64,000 bases of DNA from Maritimibacter sp. (GCA_002701395.1 NZVC01000057.1:140547-204546), one strand, 5' to 3'; shown: positions 34,195 to 42,828, numbered from the stretch's first letter. Translations and numbers: made by a program. The notes: a model not told the origin generated them from the letters alone.

Positions 34195-34707
34195 TTACTG
34201 GACCACGAAGTCCTGAAACAGGACCTCGGAAACGGTTTGGTCAGACAGGCTTGCGGTGGCGCGGCGTTTCAGTTCGCCGCGGACAAGGCTCATGCCCGCG
34301 CTGCCGGTCACGTCGCGTACCGAAAGCTGCGACAGGTATTCGATGAAGACGTCGCGCAGGACCGCGACCGTGTCCGAGTTGCTGGTCGGGGCATCGTGCG
34401 ACCCCGAGTCTTCCGATCCAAGGTCCAGAACCACGACCGGATTCACCAGCAGATGGCGGGTGTCCGTCGTCTCGCCGGTTTGCAGGACCAGCGTGATGCG
34501 GCCGACGTCGATCTGAACGTGATGCGATTCTGCAACTTCCGGCGTATGATTTTTCGCATCATCGACCTCCGAAGCCGCATTCAGGCCCATGTTCGTCCAT
34601 GCCAGAACGCCCGCACCGGCGCCGCCCAGGAACGACACCAAAACCAGAATCACCAGAAGTTTGATCTTTGGGCCGCTTTTCTTGGGGGCCGGAGCCTCGT
34701 CAGCCAT
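34195..34707 (-). CDS. fliL: Flagellar basal-body protein FliL
   Basis: A 170-residue single-pass inner-membrane protein with a Lys-rich start, a membrane segment at about residues 18-40 (LLVILVLVSFLGGAGAGVLAW) and a periplasmic domain ending VSEVLFQDFVVQ, the typical FliL C-terminus. FliL surrounds the stator. ATG 34707 (MADEAPAP) has GAGGA upstream; the frame is open seven codons further. fliM follows 15 bp later. Confidence 0.92.
   Translation of the reverse strand: MADEAPAPKKSGPKIKLLVILVLVSFLGGAGAGVLAWTNMGLNAASEVDDAKNHTPEVAESHHVQIDVGRITLVLQTGETTDTRHLLVNPVVVLDLGSEDSGSHDAPTSNSDTVAVLRDVFIEYLSQLSVRDVTGSAGMSLVRGELKRRATASLSDQTVSEVLFQDFVVQ
34550..34558 (-). promoter_or_regulatory. Flagellar element TGCGAAAAA, copy 12
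   Basis: An exact 9-mer inside the fliL coding region (GAT GCG AAA AAT), in sense orientation and 370 bp before fliM. It may be incidental. Confidence 0.25.
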
Positions 34708-34728
34708 GAATGAATCCTCAGACGTCAA

Positions 34729-34737
34729 TTTTTCGCA
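34729..34737 (-). promoter_or_regulatory. Flagellar element TGCGAAAAA, copy 13
   Basis: An exact 9-mer in sense orientation 21 bp upstream of the fliL ATG. With copy 14 it forms an inverted pair in the fliL-fliF divergent spacer. Confidence 0.6.
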
Positions 34738-34789
34738 TTCATGCTAGCCGACCTTCCATTCAAAGGGAAGAACACAGTCGCCGGAAGTT

Positions 34790-34798
34790 TGCGAAAAA
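34790..34798 (+). promoter_or_regulatory. Flagellar element TGCGAAAAA, copy 14
   Basis: An exact 9-mer in sense orientation 79 bp upstream of the fliF GTG. A partial relative (ATTCGCAAAT) lies about 45 bp further on. Confidence 0.6.
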
Positions 34799-34877
34799 TT
34801 TTCTTGTGAGTCGCGAGGCAAGCATCTACGGTCTTCTTAAATTCGCAAATTTCCATACCCGGTAAGTCGGCAAGCAA

Positions 34878-36530
34878 GTGAACGAACTCATCGAGAACCT
34901 GAAGGGGCTGGGCCGCCGGCGTCTTATGCTGATGGGGCTGACAGCGGTCGGCCTGGTCCTTGCGCTTGTCGTCGGGCTGTCGGTCGCGATGTCGCCGAAG
35001 TACCGGCCGCTTGCGATGGACATTCCTGCCTCTGACGCATCGCGCATGATGACCGAGCTAGAGCAGGCGGGTTTCTCGCCGCGCATCTCGGCCGATGGCA
35101 CCATGCTTAGCCTGCCGGAAGACGAGGTCGCCCGCGCCCGCATGGCACTGGCCGAGGCCGGACTGCCCGCCGAGGGCAACGCGGGCTGGGAACTGTTCGA
35201 CCAGAACTCTGGTCTGGGGATGAACAGCTTTCTGCAACAGATCAATCGCCTGCGCGCGCTTGAGGGCGAACTGGCCCGGTCGATCGAGACCATCGACAAC
35301 GTCGACACCGCGCGGGTCCACCTTGTGCTGCCCGATCGCGAGACGTTCTCGCAGGAACGGCCGGAACCTTCTGCCTCGGTCGTCATCCACACCCGACGCA
35401 CCGCACCGCTGGAACGCAGTCAGGCGCTGGCCATCCGCAGCCTTGTCGCGGCCGCCGTTCCGCGCCTGTCGCCGGACCGGATCACCATCCTTGACGGCGC
35501 CGGGCAGGCGATCCTCAGCGAAGAGGATCTGTCCGAAGGGAACGGCCTGAACTCGGCCCGCGCCGAGATCGAAGAACGGCTGCGCCAGAACGTTGAAAGC
35601 ATCCTTGCCGCCCACGTCGGCACCGGCAACGTCCGGGTGCGCGTGACCGCCGATCTCGACACCTCGCGCGAGGTTGTCGTTCAGGAAAGCTTCGACCCCG
35701 ACCAGCAGGTGCCGCGGTCCATCGTTTCGGTGACCGAGCAGAACGACAGCGCCGACAGTTCCAGCAGCACCGTCGACGTGGCCAACAACCTGCCCGGCAT
35801 CGACAACGGCGGCGGCGGCGTTGGCCGGTCCGAGACGAACACGTCCAGCCGGGACGAATCGGTGTTCGAGATCGGCAACACCCGGTCCGAGCTGATCCGC
35901 GAGCCCGGCGCCATCACCCGGCTGTCCGTTGCGGTCGTCGTGAACGGCACATGGGACGCGAACGGCGCCTATACCCCCCGTACCCCCGAAGATCTGGAAC
36001 GGCTGACGGCGCTGGTGCACTCGGCCGCCGGGATCGACGAGGAACGCGGCGACGTCGTCACCGTCGAGAACCTGAGCTTTGTCGCCGGTGATCCCACCGC
36101 GACAGCCCGCGAGCGCAGCGGTTTCATGGACGTGGTCGCGATGAACTTCGGCGCCATCGTCCGTGCGCTTGCCGCCGTGGTCGTCGTTGCGCTGCTGCTG
36201 TTCTTCGGGGTGCGCCCGCTGATGCGGTCGTTCGCGGCCTCGACCGAAGCCGCCGCGGACGGCGATGCGACCGCCGATGCCGTGGCCATCGAGACCCCCG
36301 ACGCCGAAACGCCCGCTGCCGCAGGCACGCCCGGCGCCCCCGGCGAACAGCCGCGGCCCAAGCCGATGGCAGAGCCTGTTATCGTCGAGGAAGAGGAAGA
36401 ATTCGTCTCGCTCGCCTCTGTCTCGGGCAATGTCATGCGTCGGCACATCGACGAACTGACCAAGCTGATCGAGGTCGAGCCCGAAGGCTCGCTGCGGATC
36501 ATCCGCAGCTGGATCAACCAGAAGAGCTGA
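34878..36530 (+). CDS. fliF: Flagellar MS-ring protein FliF
   Basis: A 550-residue MS-ring protein with two membrane segments (about residues 15-37 and 425-445) flanking a periplasmic region with ring-building motifs (VARARMALAEAGLPAEGNAG, then ELARSIETIDNVDTARVHLV LPDRETF). The cytoplasmic C-terminus binds FliG. It uses a GTG start (34878) with a weak ribosome-binding site. It is first of fliF-fliH-fliN-fliP-fliG. The length is normal. Confidence 0.97.
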   Translation: MNELIENLKGLGRRRLMLMGLTAVGLVLALVVGLSVAMSPKYRPLAMDIPASDASRMMTELEQAGFSPRISADGTMLSLPEDEVARARMALAEAGLPAEGNAGWELFDQNSGLGMNSFLQQINRLRALEGELARSIETIDNVDTARVHLVLPDRETFSQERPEPSASVVIHTRRTAPLERSQALAIRSLVAAAVPRLSPDRITILDGAGQAILSEEDLSEGNGLNSARAEIEERLRQNVESILAAHVGTGNVRVRVTADLDTSREVVVQESFDPDQQVPRSIVSVTEQNDSADSSSSTVDVANNLPGIDNGGGGVGRSETNTSSRDESVFEIGNTRSELIREPGAITRLSVAVVVNGTWDANGAYTPRTPEDLERLTALVHSAAGIDEERGDVVTVENLSFVAGDPTATARERSGFMDVVAMNFGAIVRALAAVVVVALLLFFGVRPLMRSFAASTEAAADGDATADAVAIETPDAETPAAAGTPGAPGEQPRPKPMAEPVIVEEEEEFVSLASVSGNVMRRHIDELTKLIEVEPEGSLRIIRSWINQKS

Positions 36531-36533
36531 TAG

Positions 36534-37187
36534 ATGGCGAGCAAGAGCATCCTCAGCCCCCCGGATTTCGACGTGGAAGACCGCGTCGAGGCAGAGCGCG
36601 CGCAGGTGAGGGCCACCAGCTTCACCCGGGCCGAGATGGACGCGGCCATTGCCAGCGCCGTCGAAGCCGCGCGGGCCGAGGCCTATGCCGAAGGCTACAC
36701 CGCCGGCGAGACCGCGATGCGCGACAGCATCGCGCAGAAACAGGCGGCGACGCTGGAAACGCTGCTGCCGCGCATCGACGAGCTTTTGGCCGGTCAGCAG
36801 GTGTACTGCGACGGGCTAGAGCTGGAGATGATCGCTTTCATGCGGGATTTTTGCGAAAAACTGTTCCCCGAAATGGTCGGGGAATACGGCCGCGAGCAGT
36901 TGGCCACCGAACTGCGCCAGATCGCGCGGCGCGCGCTGGGCAGCCCGTGGCTGGAGGTGAAGGTGCCCGAAGGCTACGGCGCGCTTGCCCGTGAACTGGC
37001 CCGCCCCGAAGGCGAGGGCACAGAGCTTCGGGTGACCGAAGATTCCGATCTTCTGGCCTGCGCGGTCAGCGCAAACTGGCAGAACGGCCGTTCCGCCTAT
37101 GACTTCGACGCCCTGTGCGGGGACATCCTTTCGCTGTTCAGGGCCCCCAATCTCTCGTTCAACAGACAGCCGGGAAATGTGACATGA
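36534..37187 (+). CDS. fliH: Flagellar export ATPase regulator FliH
   Basis: A 217-residue protein with an N-terminal Ala/Glu helix containing spaced Gly (AEAYAEGYTAGETAMRDS), the GxxxG-like repeat of FliH, and a C-terminal domain (EMIAFMRDFCEKLFPEMVGE, LRVTEDSDLLACAV). FliH links FliI to FliN at the C-ring. It starts 3 bp after fliF and overlaps fliN by ATGA. FliH diverges strongly, so the call uses position, helix pattern and length. Confidence 0.82.
   Translation: MASKSILSPPDFDVEDRVEAERAQVRATSFTRAEMDAAIASAVEAARAEAYAEGYTAGETAMRDSIAQKQAATLETLLPRIDELLAGQQVYCDGLELEMIAFMRDFCEKLFPEMVGEYGREQLATELRQIARRALGSPWLEVKVPEGYGALARELARPEGEGTELRVTEDSDLLACAVSANWQNGRSAYDFDALCGDILSLFRAPNLSFNRQPGNVT
36852..36860 (+). 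promoter_or_regulatory. Flagellar element TGCGAAAAA, copy 15
   Basis: An exact 9-mer inside fliH (TTT TGC GAA AAA CTG), in sense orientation, 323 bp before fliN. Its codon frame differs from those of copies 2 and 12. It may be incidental. Confidence 0.25.
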
Positions 37188-37516
37188 CGGACGATTCCAA
37201 TAGCCTCCTCAAGGACATCGCCGCAGAGGAAATCAAGAAGGCCGACGTGCAAAGCAACGGGCAGGGCGTCAATGCCATGCTGAACGTGTCGCTGTCGGTG
37301 CAGGTCGTTCTGGGCGAGGCCCGGATGCCGGTGTCGCAGCTTCTGTCGCTGTCGCGCGGGTCCGTGGTCGAGCTGGACCGCCGCATCGGACAGCCGCTCG
37401 ACGTGATGATCAACGACCGGCTGGTCGCGCGCGGCGACCTTGTGAAGGTCGGCGAAGACGGTCTGGGCATCACCCTGACCGAGATCGTCAAAGACTACGT
37501 GATGGGCGCGCACTGA
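37184..37516 (+). CDS. fliN: Flagellar motor switch protein FliN
   Basis: A 110-residue C-ring protein with a single SpoA domain (VSLSVQVVLGEARMPVSQLL SLSRGSVVELDR, then VMINDRLVARGDLVKVGEDG LGITLTEIV). ATG 37184 overlaps the fliH stop; longer frames run back through fliH. Its stop overlaps the fliP start (TGATG, 37514-37518). Confidence 0.96.
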   Translation: MTDDSNSLLKDIAAEEIKKADVQSNGQGVNAMLNVSLSVQVVLGEARMPVSQLLSLSRGSVVELDRRIGQPLDVMINDRLVARGDLVKVGEDGLGITLTEIVKDYVMGAH

Positions 37517-38379
37517 TGCCCACGGGCACCCTTCTGCGCGGTCCGGGCCGGTTCGCCCTTGCCACCCTGCTTGCGGGTCTCATCCTTGTGGCTGGCGCCG
37601 CGACGGCATGGGCCCAGCAATCGGGGCTGGGGGAACTGATCGGCGGACTGTCAGAGGTGCTCGACCCCGAAGGCGAGGGCAGCGGAGAGCTGTCCGGCCG
37701 CCTTATACAGATGTTCGGCCTGCTGACCCTGCTGTCTATCGCGCCGGGCCTGCTGATCGTGATGACCTCGTTCACCCGGTTCGTCGTCGTCCTGTCGATC
37801 ATGCGCATGGCGCTGGGCCTGAACCAGTCGCCGCCGAACATGGTGATCACCTCGCTGGCGCTGTTCCTGACGTTCTACGTCATGCAGCCCGTGCTTCAGG
37901 ACAGCTGGGACAACGGCCTTGCGCCGCTGATCGACGGCGCCATCACCGAGGAACAGGCCGTCGAACGCATCGCCGAGCCGTTTCATGCTTTCATGGCGAA
38001 CAACACCCGCGACAAGGATCTGGCCCTGTTTCAGGGGTTCGCCGCGCAGGCCGACGCCGTCGTGCCCGACGAGACCGTCGAGGGCGTGACCGAAGACGGC
38101 GTTGACGCGCTTCCCGAGGACCGCACCCAGATCGCGTGGTCGGTGCTGGTGCCCGCCTTCATGATTTCCGAACTTCAGCGCGCCTTCACCATCGGGTTTC
38201 TGATCTTCGTCCCCTTCCTTGCCATCGACCTGATCGTGTCCGCGATCCTGATGGGGGCCGGCATGATGATGCTGTCGCCGGTCATGATTTCGCTGCCTTT
38301 CAAGGTCATTTTCTTCGTCGCGATCGACGGCTGGTACCGTCTCGCGGGGTCCCTGATCCAATCCTACGCCGGAGGATAG
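37516..38379 (+). CDS. fliP: Flagellar export gate protein FliP
   Basis: A 287-residue export channel protein with a signal-like N-terminus, then conserved SIAPGLLIVMTSFTRFVVVL, MRMALGLNQSPPNMVITSLA and VLVPAFMISELQRAFTIGFL IFVPFLAIDLIV. All are hallmarks of FliP. It lies between fliN (overlapping) and fliG (4-bp gap). Confidence 0.97.
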   Translation: MPTGTLLRGPGRFALATLLAGLILVAGAATAWAQQSGLGELIGGLSEVLDPEGEGSGELSGRLIQMFGLLTLLSIAPGLLIVMTSFTRFVVVLSIMRMALGLNQSPPNMVITSLALFLTFYVMQPVLQDSWDNGLAPLIDGAITEEQAVERIAEPFHAFMANNTRDKDLALFQGFAAQADAVVPDETVEGVTEDGVDALPEDRTQIAWSVLVPAFMISELQRAFTIGFLIFVPFLAIDLIVSAILMGAGMMMLSPVMISLPFKVIFFVAIDGWYRLAGSLIQSYAGG

Positions 38380-38383
38380 TCTC

Positions 38384-39430
38384 GTGAACGCACTCAATCC
38401 CCACGCCACCAGTTTCCCGCTGCAGCTTGCCGCGGAAGAGATCCCGCTGACCGGGGTCGAAAAGGCGGCCGTCCTGTTCCTGTGCATCGGCGAGGAACGC
38501 GGATCGGTGATGATGAAAAAGATGGCGCGGTCCGAGATACAGGCCGTGATCCAGGCGATGTCTCGGCTGGGCACGATCCCGGCCAGCACGGTCGAGAACG
38601 TGATCCGCGAATTCTCGCGGACCGTGTCCGGCGGTGCCGGTGTCGAAGGGTCGGTGCAGATCGCCGAGCGGATGCTGTCGGGCTTCATGTCCGACGACGC
38701 GATTTCCGACATCATGGGCGACCTGCGCGCGCCGACCCACGGCCAGAACGTCTGGGACGCCTTCGCCGCGGTGAACGAACAGACCATCGCCAACTGGCTG
38801 ATGGGCGAACACGACCAGACCGTCGCGGCGATCCTGTCGCGGATGAAACCCACCGTATCGGCACGCGTCCTGCCGTTGTTCGGGGCCGAGCGCATGGCCG
38901 AGATCGCGACGCGGATGATCGGCCTTGGCACCCTGTCGCGGCATGTCATCGACAACCTCGAACAGGTGATCGTCAGCGATTTCCTCAGCGCGGCGACCCG
39001 CAAGTCGACTGTCGATCCGCAGCAGCGGATGGCGGACATGTTCAACAAGATGGACGGCAGTGTGTTCGAAAGCCTGTCCAGCGATCTGGAAGACCGCGTA
39101 CCGCAGGAACTGGACCAGATCCGCAAGAAGATGTTCACCTTCGACGACATGGTGAAGCTGGAAAGCGCATCGCTCCAGCGGATCATGCGGATGGCAGAGG
39201 GCAACACGCTGGCGCTGGCCCTGCGCGGCGCAAAGTCCGAGATCCGCAGTGCCTTCATGTCGGCCCTGACCCAGCGGATGCGCGAGATGCTGGAAATGGA
39301 GATGAAGGAAATGGGCCCGGTCCGCGCGCGCGAAAGCCGCGAGGCGCAGGCGACGCTGATCGACATCACCAACGACCTTGTCCGGCAGGACATCATCCGT
39401 CTGCCCAGCACCGAAGACGAGATGGTCTGA
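38384..39430 (+). CDS. fliG: Flagellar motor switch protein FliG
   Basis: A 348-residue rotor protein that binds FliF and interacts with MotA. The N-terminal FliG fold shows LTGVEKAAVLFLCIGEERGS; the middle domain has AWLMGEHDQT-like NWLMGEHDQTVAAILSRMKP; the C-terminal domain shows FTFDDMVKLESASLQRIMRM and charged torque helices ending RQDIIRLPSTEDEMV. It uses GTG 38384 with GGAGG upstream and is the last gene of the fliF operon. Confidence 0.96.
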   Translation: MNALNPHATSFPLQLAAEEIPLTGVEKAAVLFLCIGEERGSVMMKKMARSEIQAVIQAMSRLGTIPASTVENVIREFSRTVSGGAGVEGSVQIAERMLSGFMSDDAISDIMGDLRAPTHGQNVWDAFAAVNEQTIANWLMGEHDQTVAAILSRMKPTVSARVLPLFGAERMAEIATRMIGLGTLSRHVIDNLEQVIVSDFLSAATRKSTVDPQQRMADMFNKMDGSVFESLSSDLEDRVPQELDQIRKKMFTFDDMVKLESASLQRIMRMAEGNTLALALRGAKSEIRSAFMSALTQRMREMLEMEMKEMGPVRARESREAQATLIDITNDLVRQDIIRLPSTEDEMV

Positions 39431-39447
39431 GGCAGACCGCAGAACGC

Positions 39448-39490
39448 AAAAAAGCCGCGGCCCGAATAATCGCGCCGCGGCTTTTTAGTA
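39448..39490. terminator. Bidirectional terminator between fliG and the DUF1217 gene
   Basis: AAAAAGCCGCGGC / GCCGCGGCTTTTT, a 13-bp perfect stem with a 12-nt loop. A and T tracts flank both sides, suiting two convergent operons. Confidence 0.92.
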
Positions 39491-39498
39491 TCTGTTAT

Positions 39499-40305
39499 TC
39501 AGCGGGTGCCGTAGCCCGAGAACCCTTGGATCGAGTCGATGTCGATCGTCACCATGTTGTAGGAATTGCCCTGCGACAGCAGGGTGACGGCAGCGTTCTC
39601 GGTGGTTTGGCTTTGCGTCACGGCGGCGAAGGCGGAAAACTGGCGGATCAGCTTTTCCTGAACCTCGGGGTCTTGCAGATCCTCGATGTCCATCCGCTTT
39701 TCCAGCATCTTCTTCAGGGAATCGACGCTGGCGTTGGCAGAGCTTTCGGGCATCCCGAACGCCGTCATGATGAACTCTTTCATCTCGGTGTCCGCCAACA
39801 CCTTGTACCAGCTGGTCAGGCCGGACACCTTCTGCTCGAACGCAAGCGCCGTGCCGACGCTTTCGTTCACGTCGGACTGCGTGTCGATCAGCCGCTGCTC
39901 GGTATAGCGTTCCACCATCTCCTCGACCCAGTCGGGGTCGGTGAAATTGGCGCCGGCGGTGCCGTCGGCGTTGAAGCCCAGTTCTTCGTTGGCCAGCGTG
40001 TACTTGTCGTCGGTCAGGCGGTTGATCAGCGACTTGTCATCGTCGGGATCGGCAGTGAAGATCTCTTTCATCATGGCCTTGGCATAGATCTCTTTCTCCA
40101 TGCCGAAGGATTTCATGACAAAGCTGAAGACCTCGTAGTCGTTCACAAGGTCCTCGACGGTTTCCATGCCGCCGATCCGCTCCCGAAACGCGTCGATCTC
40201 GCGCTTGGCCATCGGGTCGCGCTGCACGTCGGCTTCGAACATCTCGCGGTTCTCGCGGACCAGCGTGATGCCGACGAAGGGGGACAGACCGGCGGTCGAG
40301 ATCAT
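39499..40305 (-). CDS. DUF1217-family flagellar-associated protein
   Basis: A 268-residue acidic, helical protein matching DUF1217 proteins of alphaproteobacterial flagellar loci (FEADVQRDPMAKREIDAFRE, YTLANEELGFNADGTAGANF, KFIMTAFGMP-like KEFIMTAFGMPESSANASVD). No signal peptide is evident. Its start overlaps the flbT stop by 4 bp (40302-40305), so it is coupled to flagellin control genes. The molecular function is unknown; export via the flagellar apparatus is possible. Confidence 0.85.
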   Translation of the reverse strand: MISTAGLSPFVGITLVRENREMFEADVQRDPMAKREIDAFRERIGGMETVEDLVNDYEVFSFVMKSFGMEKEIYAKAMMKEIFTADPDDDKSLINRLTDDKYTLANEELGFNADGTAGANFTDPDWVEEMVERYTEQRLIDTQSDVNESVGTALAFEQKVSGLTSWYKVLADTEMKEFIMTAFGMPESSANASVDSLKKMLEKRMDIEDLQDPEVQEKLIRQFSAFAAVTQSQTTENAAVTLLSQGNSYNMVTIDIDSIQGFSGYGTR

Positions 40306-40730
40306 GCGTGCGATTCCTTCGGGGTATCGGCAAGCCCGGCTGAGATCGCCAGAAGCTTGTCCTCGTAACGGATAACGGGGCCAAGGACGCGGTACGCGCC
40401 GTACAGGTTGTCCTGCTCGACGTGGCTGCGGACGCGGTCCAGAACCTTGCCGTGGCTTTTCTGCATGACCTGCATCAGCTCGGTGATCCCGTCGTGAATG
40501 CGCGGCAGGATCTCGCCTCGCGATTCACGGCTGACCATCGCGACCTGGATCAGCTGGCACAACCGGCGCACGGGTGTCTGGGCCTTGTCCTCGGCAAGGA
40601 TCTCTTCGCCGCGCAGTACGTCGGACCGGTTCTCGACCTCGACGAACATCTGGCCCTTGCCCGCGTTGCGCAGCACGGCGCCGTTGATGACGATGCGGTC
40701 TCCGGTTTTGACTTTGAGTATCAGGCCCAT
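40302..40730 (-). CDS. flbT: Flagellin expression regulator FlbT
   Basis: A 142-residue protein: MGLILKVKTGDRIVINGAVL RNAG, then RLCQLIQVAMVSRESRGEIL and DNLYGAYRVLGPVIRYE match FlbT. In Caulobacter FlbT acts on the 5' region of flagellin mRNA and restrains flagellin synthesis until the hook is complete. The frame is open to 40931, but ATG 40730 overlaps the flaF stop and fits the family. It is flanked by flaF and the DUF1217 gene. Confidence 0.93.
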   Translation of the reverse strand: MGLILKVKTGDRIVINGAVLRNAGKGQMFVEVENRSDVLRGEEILAEDKAQTPVRRLCQLIQVAMVSRESRGEILPRIHDGITELMQVMQKSHGKVLDRVRSHVEQDNLYGAYRVLGPVIRYEDKLLAISAGLADTPKESHA

Positions 40731-41125
40731 CACGCGGCCTCGACGGTGTGGCCCTGAAGGGCCGCGATGATCGGCTTGTTGACGGCGATCAGGGATTCGA
40801 TGGTGCCGCGGCCATTCATGATCTGGCCGCTTTGGCGTTCGACGAAACCGGCCAGCGACAGAAGTCCGGCGCGGGTTTCGGCGGGAAGCGCGTTGCCCGG
40901 CGTCAGCAGGTCGGCTTTGAAGCCAAGCCACAGGCGGACATTGTCGTGGACGGCCGACCGCAGCGGACCGGCAAGGATGCCAAGACGGGACGGGCCTTCG
41001 GCGGCGGCGTCATACTCGGCTTGGTGCGCGTCAAGGCGCGACGTGATCTGGGTCAGGACCCGGCGCTCCATCGCGCGCGGTGTCTCGGTGGTCTTGAGGG
41101 ATTTCTTATAGGCGTCGAGGCTCAT
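40730..41125 (-). CDS. flaF: Flagellin chaperone/activator FlaF
   Basis: A 131-residue FlaF (AYKKSLKTTETPRAMERRVL, LWLGFKADLLTPGNALP, LAGFVERQSGQIMNG). FlaF is needed for flagellin synthesis and secretion and opposes FlbT, probably acting as a flagellin chaperone in organisms lacking FliS; no fliS is visible here. It is 121 bp downstream of the flagellin gene, beyond that gene's terminator, so flaF-flbT may depend on readthrough or a separate promoter. Confidence 0.93.
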   Translation of the reverse strand: MSLDAYKKSLKTTETPRAMERRVLTQITSRLDAHQAEYDAAAEGPSRLGILAGPLRSAVHDNVRLWLGFKADLLTPGNALPAETRAGLLSLAGFVERQSGQIMNGRGTIESLIAVNKPIIAALQGHTVEAA

Positions 41126-41159
41126 CTGATGTCACCTTCTGGTGCGGGCCCGGGGGCTT

Positions 41160-41197
41160 GAAAAACGAAGCCCGACCTCGGTCATCCGAGGCCGGGC
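41160..41197 (-). terminator. Rho-independent terminator of the flagellin gene
   Basis: GCCCGGCCTCGG / CCGAGGTCGGGC on the minus strand (one G-U pair, 4-nt loop), followed by TTCGTTTTTC. It lies about 50 bp past the flagellin stop. Confidence 0.85.
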
Positions 41198-41246
41198 GAT
41201 ACGCTTCAGCGACTGCTGACAATCATTACGTGAACACTGGCAAGCA

Positions 41247-42188
41247 TTACTGGAACAGGCTCATAACGCTGGACGGACCGCGGTTCGCGATCGCGAGCGA
41301 CTGAGTGGCCAGCTGCTGCTGGGTCTGAAGCGCCTGAAGACGGGCAGCTTCTTCTTCCATGTCCGCGTCGATCATCGAGGACACGCCGCTGTCGATGTTG
41401 TCGACCATCTGGTTCAGGAACTCCTGCTGGCCTTCGATCGACTTTTCCGACTGACCCAGTTGGGTCGCGATGTCGGTCACGTTGGTCAGCACACCCTCGA
41501 CCGATGCCAGGGCACCAGCAAGGAAGGCTTCGCCCGTGGCGACGGTTTCAGCGTTGGCCGCAAAGCCAGTGGCGATCGCTTTGAAGTCGGTGACCAGCGA
41601 GGCCATGTCGTGCGTCTTCACCACGATATCCGTCGTGGCGAAAGTACCGCCGGCACGGGTGATGCCCGTAACGACGTTGCGGTCAACACCAACGGTTGCG
41701 TCGGCGTTCGTCGAAGCGGTCAGGACACCGGTTGCGCCGGCAACAGTACCGGCAGTGATGTCCGCGCCGCCGTAAGAACCGGCACCCAGCATGTCGTCGC
41801 CGTTGAAGGTCGACTGGCTGAGGGTCGTTTCCATCTGTTTGACCAGTTCATTCAGGTCGTTTTCGATTTCGCCTTGGCCGCCGGTGGCGCCCTGAGCGAA
41901 TGCGACCTTATCGATGAACTGCTGAGCCAGGTCTTGGATCGTCTCGGAGCCGAGGCGGGCCGTGGCGACCGAGTTCTTGGTCAGGGTCAGACCTTCGTTG
42001 ATCGACGCATAGGACGAGCTATCGCCTTTCATCGTCTCGGAGATCTGGAAGTAGGCCGCGTTGTCCTTGGCCGAGCCAACTTTCAGGCCGGTCGAAATGC
42101 GGTCCTGAGTGGTGGCGAGGTTGTTGTTCACCGACCGCAGGGCCTGAAGGGCGTTCATCGCGGAGGTGTTGGTGATGATGGAAGTCAT
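41247..42188 (-). CDS. fliC: Flagellin
   Basis: A 313-residue filament subunit. The conserved N-terminal D0/D1 (MTSIITNTSAMNALQALRSV, then QDRISTGLKVGSAKDNAAYF) and C-terminal helix (EEEAARLQALQTQQQLATQS LAIANRG) flank a short variable centre rich in Thr, Ala and Gly (about 130-210). Codon use is close to optimal, as expected of a highly expressed gene. It is the only flagellin in the window. The 5' UTR has a hairpin and a tandem repeat upstream. Confidence 0.97.
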   Translation of the reverse strand: MTSIITNTSAMNALQALRSVNNNLATTQDRISTGLKVGSAKDNAAYFQISETMKGDSSSYASINEGLTLTKNSVATARLGSETIQDLAQQFIDKVAFAQGATGGQGEIENDLNELVKQMETTLSQSTFNGDDMLGAGSYGGADITAGTVAGATGVLTASTNADATVGVDRNVVTGITRAGGTFATTDIVVKTHDMASLVTDFKAIATGFAANAETVATGEAFLAGALASVEGVLTNVTDIATQLGQSEKSIEGQQEFLNQMVDNIDSGVSSMIDADMEEEAARLQALQTQQQLATQSLAIANRGPSSVMSLFQ

Positions 42189-42241
42189 GGGGGCTAGTTC
42201 CTTTTGCTTTCTTGCTGCACGTCCCTCCTTCTGGTGGGACG

Positions 42242-42259
42242 GTCGGGTCTTCGCCCGAC
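42242..42259 (-). promoter_or_regulatory. Hairpin in the flagellin mRNA leader, candidate FlbT target
   Basis: GTCGGG / CCCGAC with a 6-nt loop, 54 bp upstream of the flagellin ATG and followed by AGAAGGAGGGACG. Position and strong structure fit a post-transcriptional control site, but no FlbT consensus was checked. Confidence 0.4.
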
Positions 42260-42276
42260 ATCAAGGGAAAGCGGCA

Positions 42277-42298
42277 GGAAGGTTTCCGGAAGGTTTCC
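42277..42298. repeat. Two tandem copies of GGAAGGTTTCC upstream of flagellin
   Basis: A perfect 11-bp direct duplication about 89-110 bp upstream of the flagellin start. It adjoins TTTTCGCA (42300-42307), one base short of the full flagellar element and in sense orientation for flagellin. It is plausibly part of the promoter or an activator site. Confidence 0.55.
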
Positions 42299-42312
42299 GT
42301 TTTCGCAAATTT

Positions 42313-42828
42313 CTAAAAATCTTTCTCGAAGCCCTTTTTGACCGGTTTCGGCGCCACGTCGCCGCGCAGCTGACCGGTCTTGTCGTAGACGCCTTTCAGG
42401 CTTTGACGCGTGCGAAGGTGTTCGACTTCGGCCAGAATCGTGCGCGAGGCGTCCGCCATGCCGCGCAGCAGCCGTTCGTTGGTTTCCAGCTGGTCGGCCA
42501 GGTCCCGAATCAGTTTTCGCAACTGGCCCACGGCAGGGACGTCGACGGACAGGAAGGGTTCGACCGCAGGCTGCCGCCGTTCCAGCGTTTCCAGAAGCCG
42601 TGCCTTCTCATCGAAATACGACGCCACCCGATCGACGTCGCGATCTTCCAGCGCGCCGTTCTCTTTGCGCAGGAAATCCAGCGTCGACGACAGGATCTTT
42701 TCGAACTCGGCGATGTTGCCTTCGTCCTCGTCGGTCAGCCCGGCGCCCTCTTCGCCGTCACGGGCCTTGCGTTCGCCCAGTCGCATACCAAGCCGCGACA
42801 GGGCGGACGTCTTCGGAACGCCGATCAT
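42313..42828 (-). CDS. FlgN-like export chaperone
   Basis: A 171-residue helical protein. The C-terminal part (IRDLADQLETNERLLRGMAD, LRTRQSLKGVYDKTGQL) follows the FlgN pattern: helix with Asn-x-x-Leu-Leu, then a short Tyr-x-x-x-Gly motif. FlgN chaperones FlgK and FlgL for export. It overlaps the flgJ stop (42825-42828) at the end of flgI-flgJ-flgN. FlgN is poorly conserved, so this is moderately certain. Confidence 0.65.
   Translation of the reverse strand: MIGVPKTSALSRLGMRLGERKARDGEEGAGLTDEDEGNIAEFEKILSSTLDFLRKENGALEDRDVDRVASYFDEKARLLETLERRQPAVEPFLSVDVPAVGQLRKLIRDLADQLETNERLLRGMADASRTILAEVEHLRTRQSLKGVYDKTGQLRGDVAPKPVKKGFEKDF

Noticed and set aside
38482..40368. Plus-strand 628-codon frame across fliG, the terminator and the DUF1217 gene
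   Set aside because: It crosses a strong terminator and is antisense to DUF1217; composition is not protein-like.
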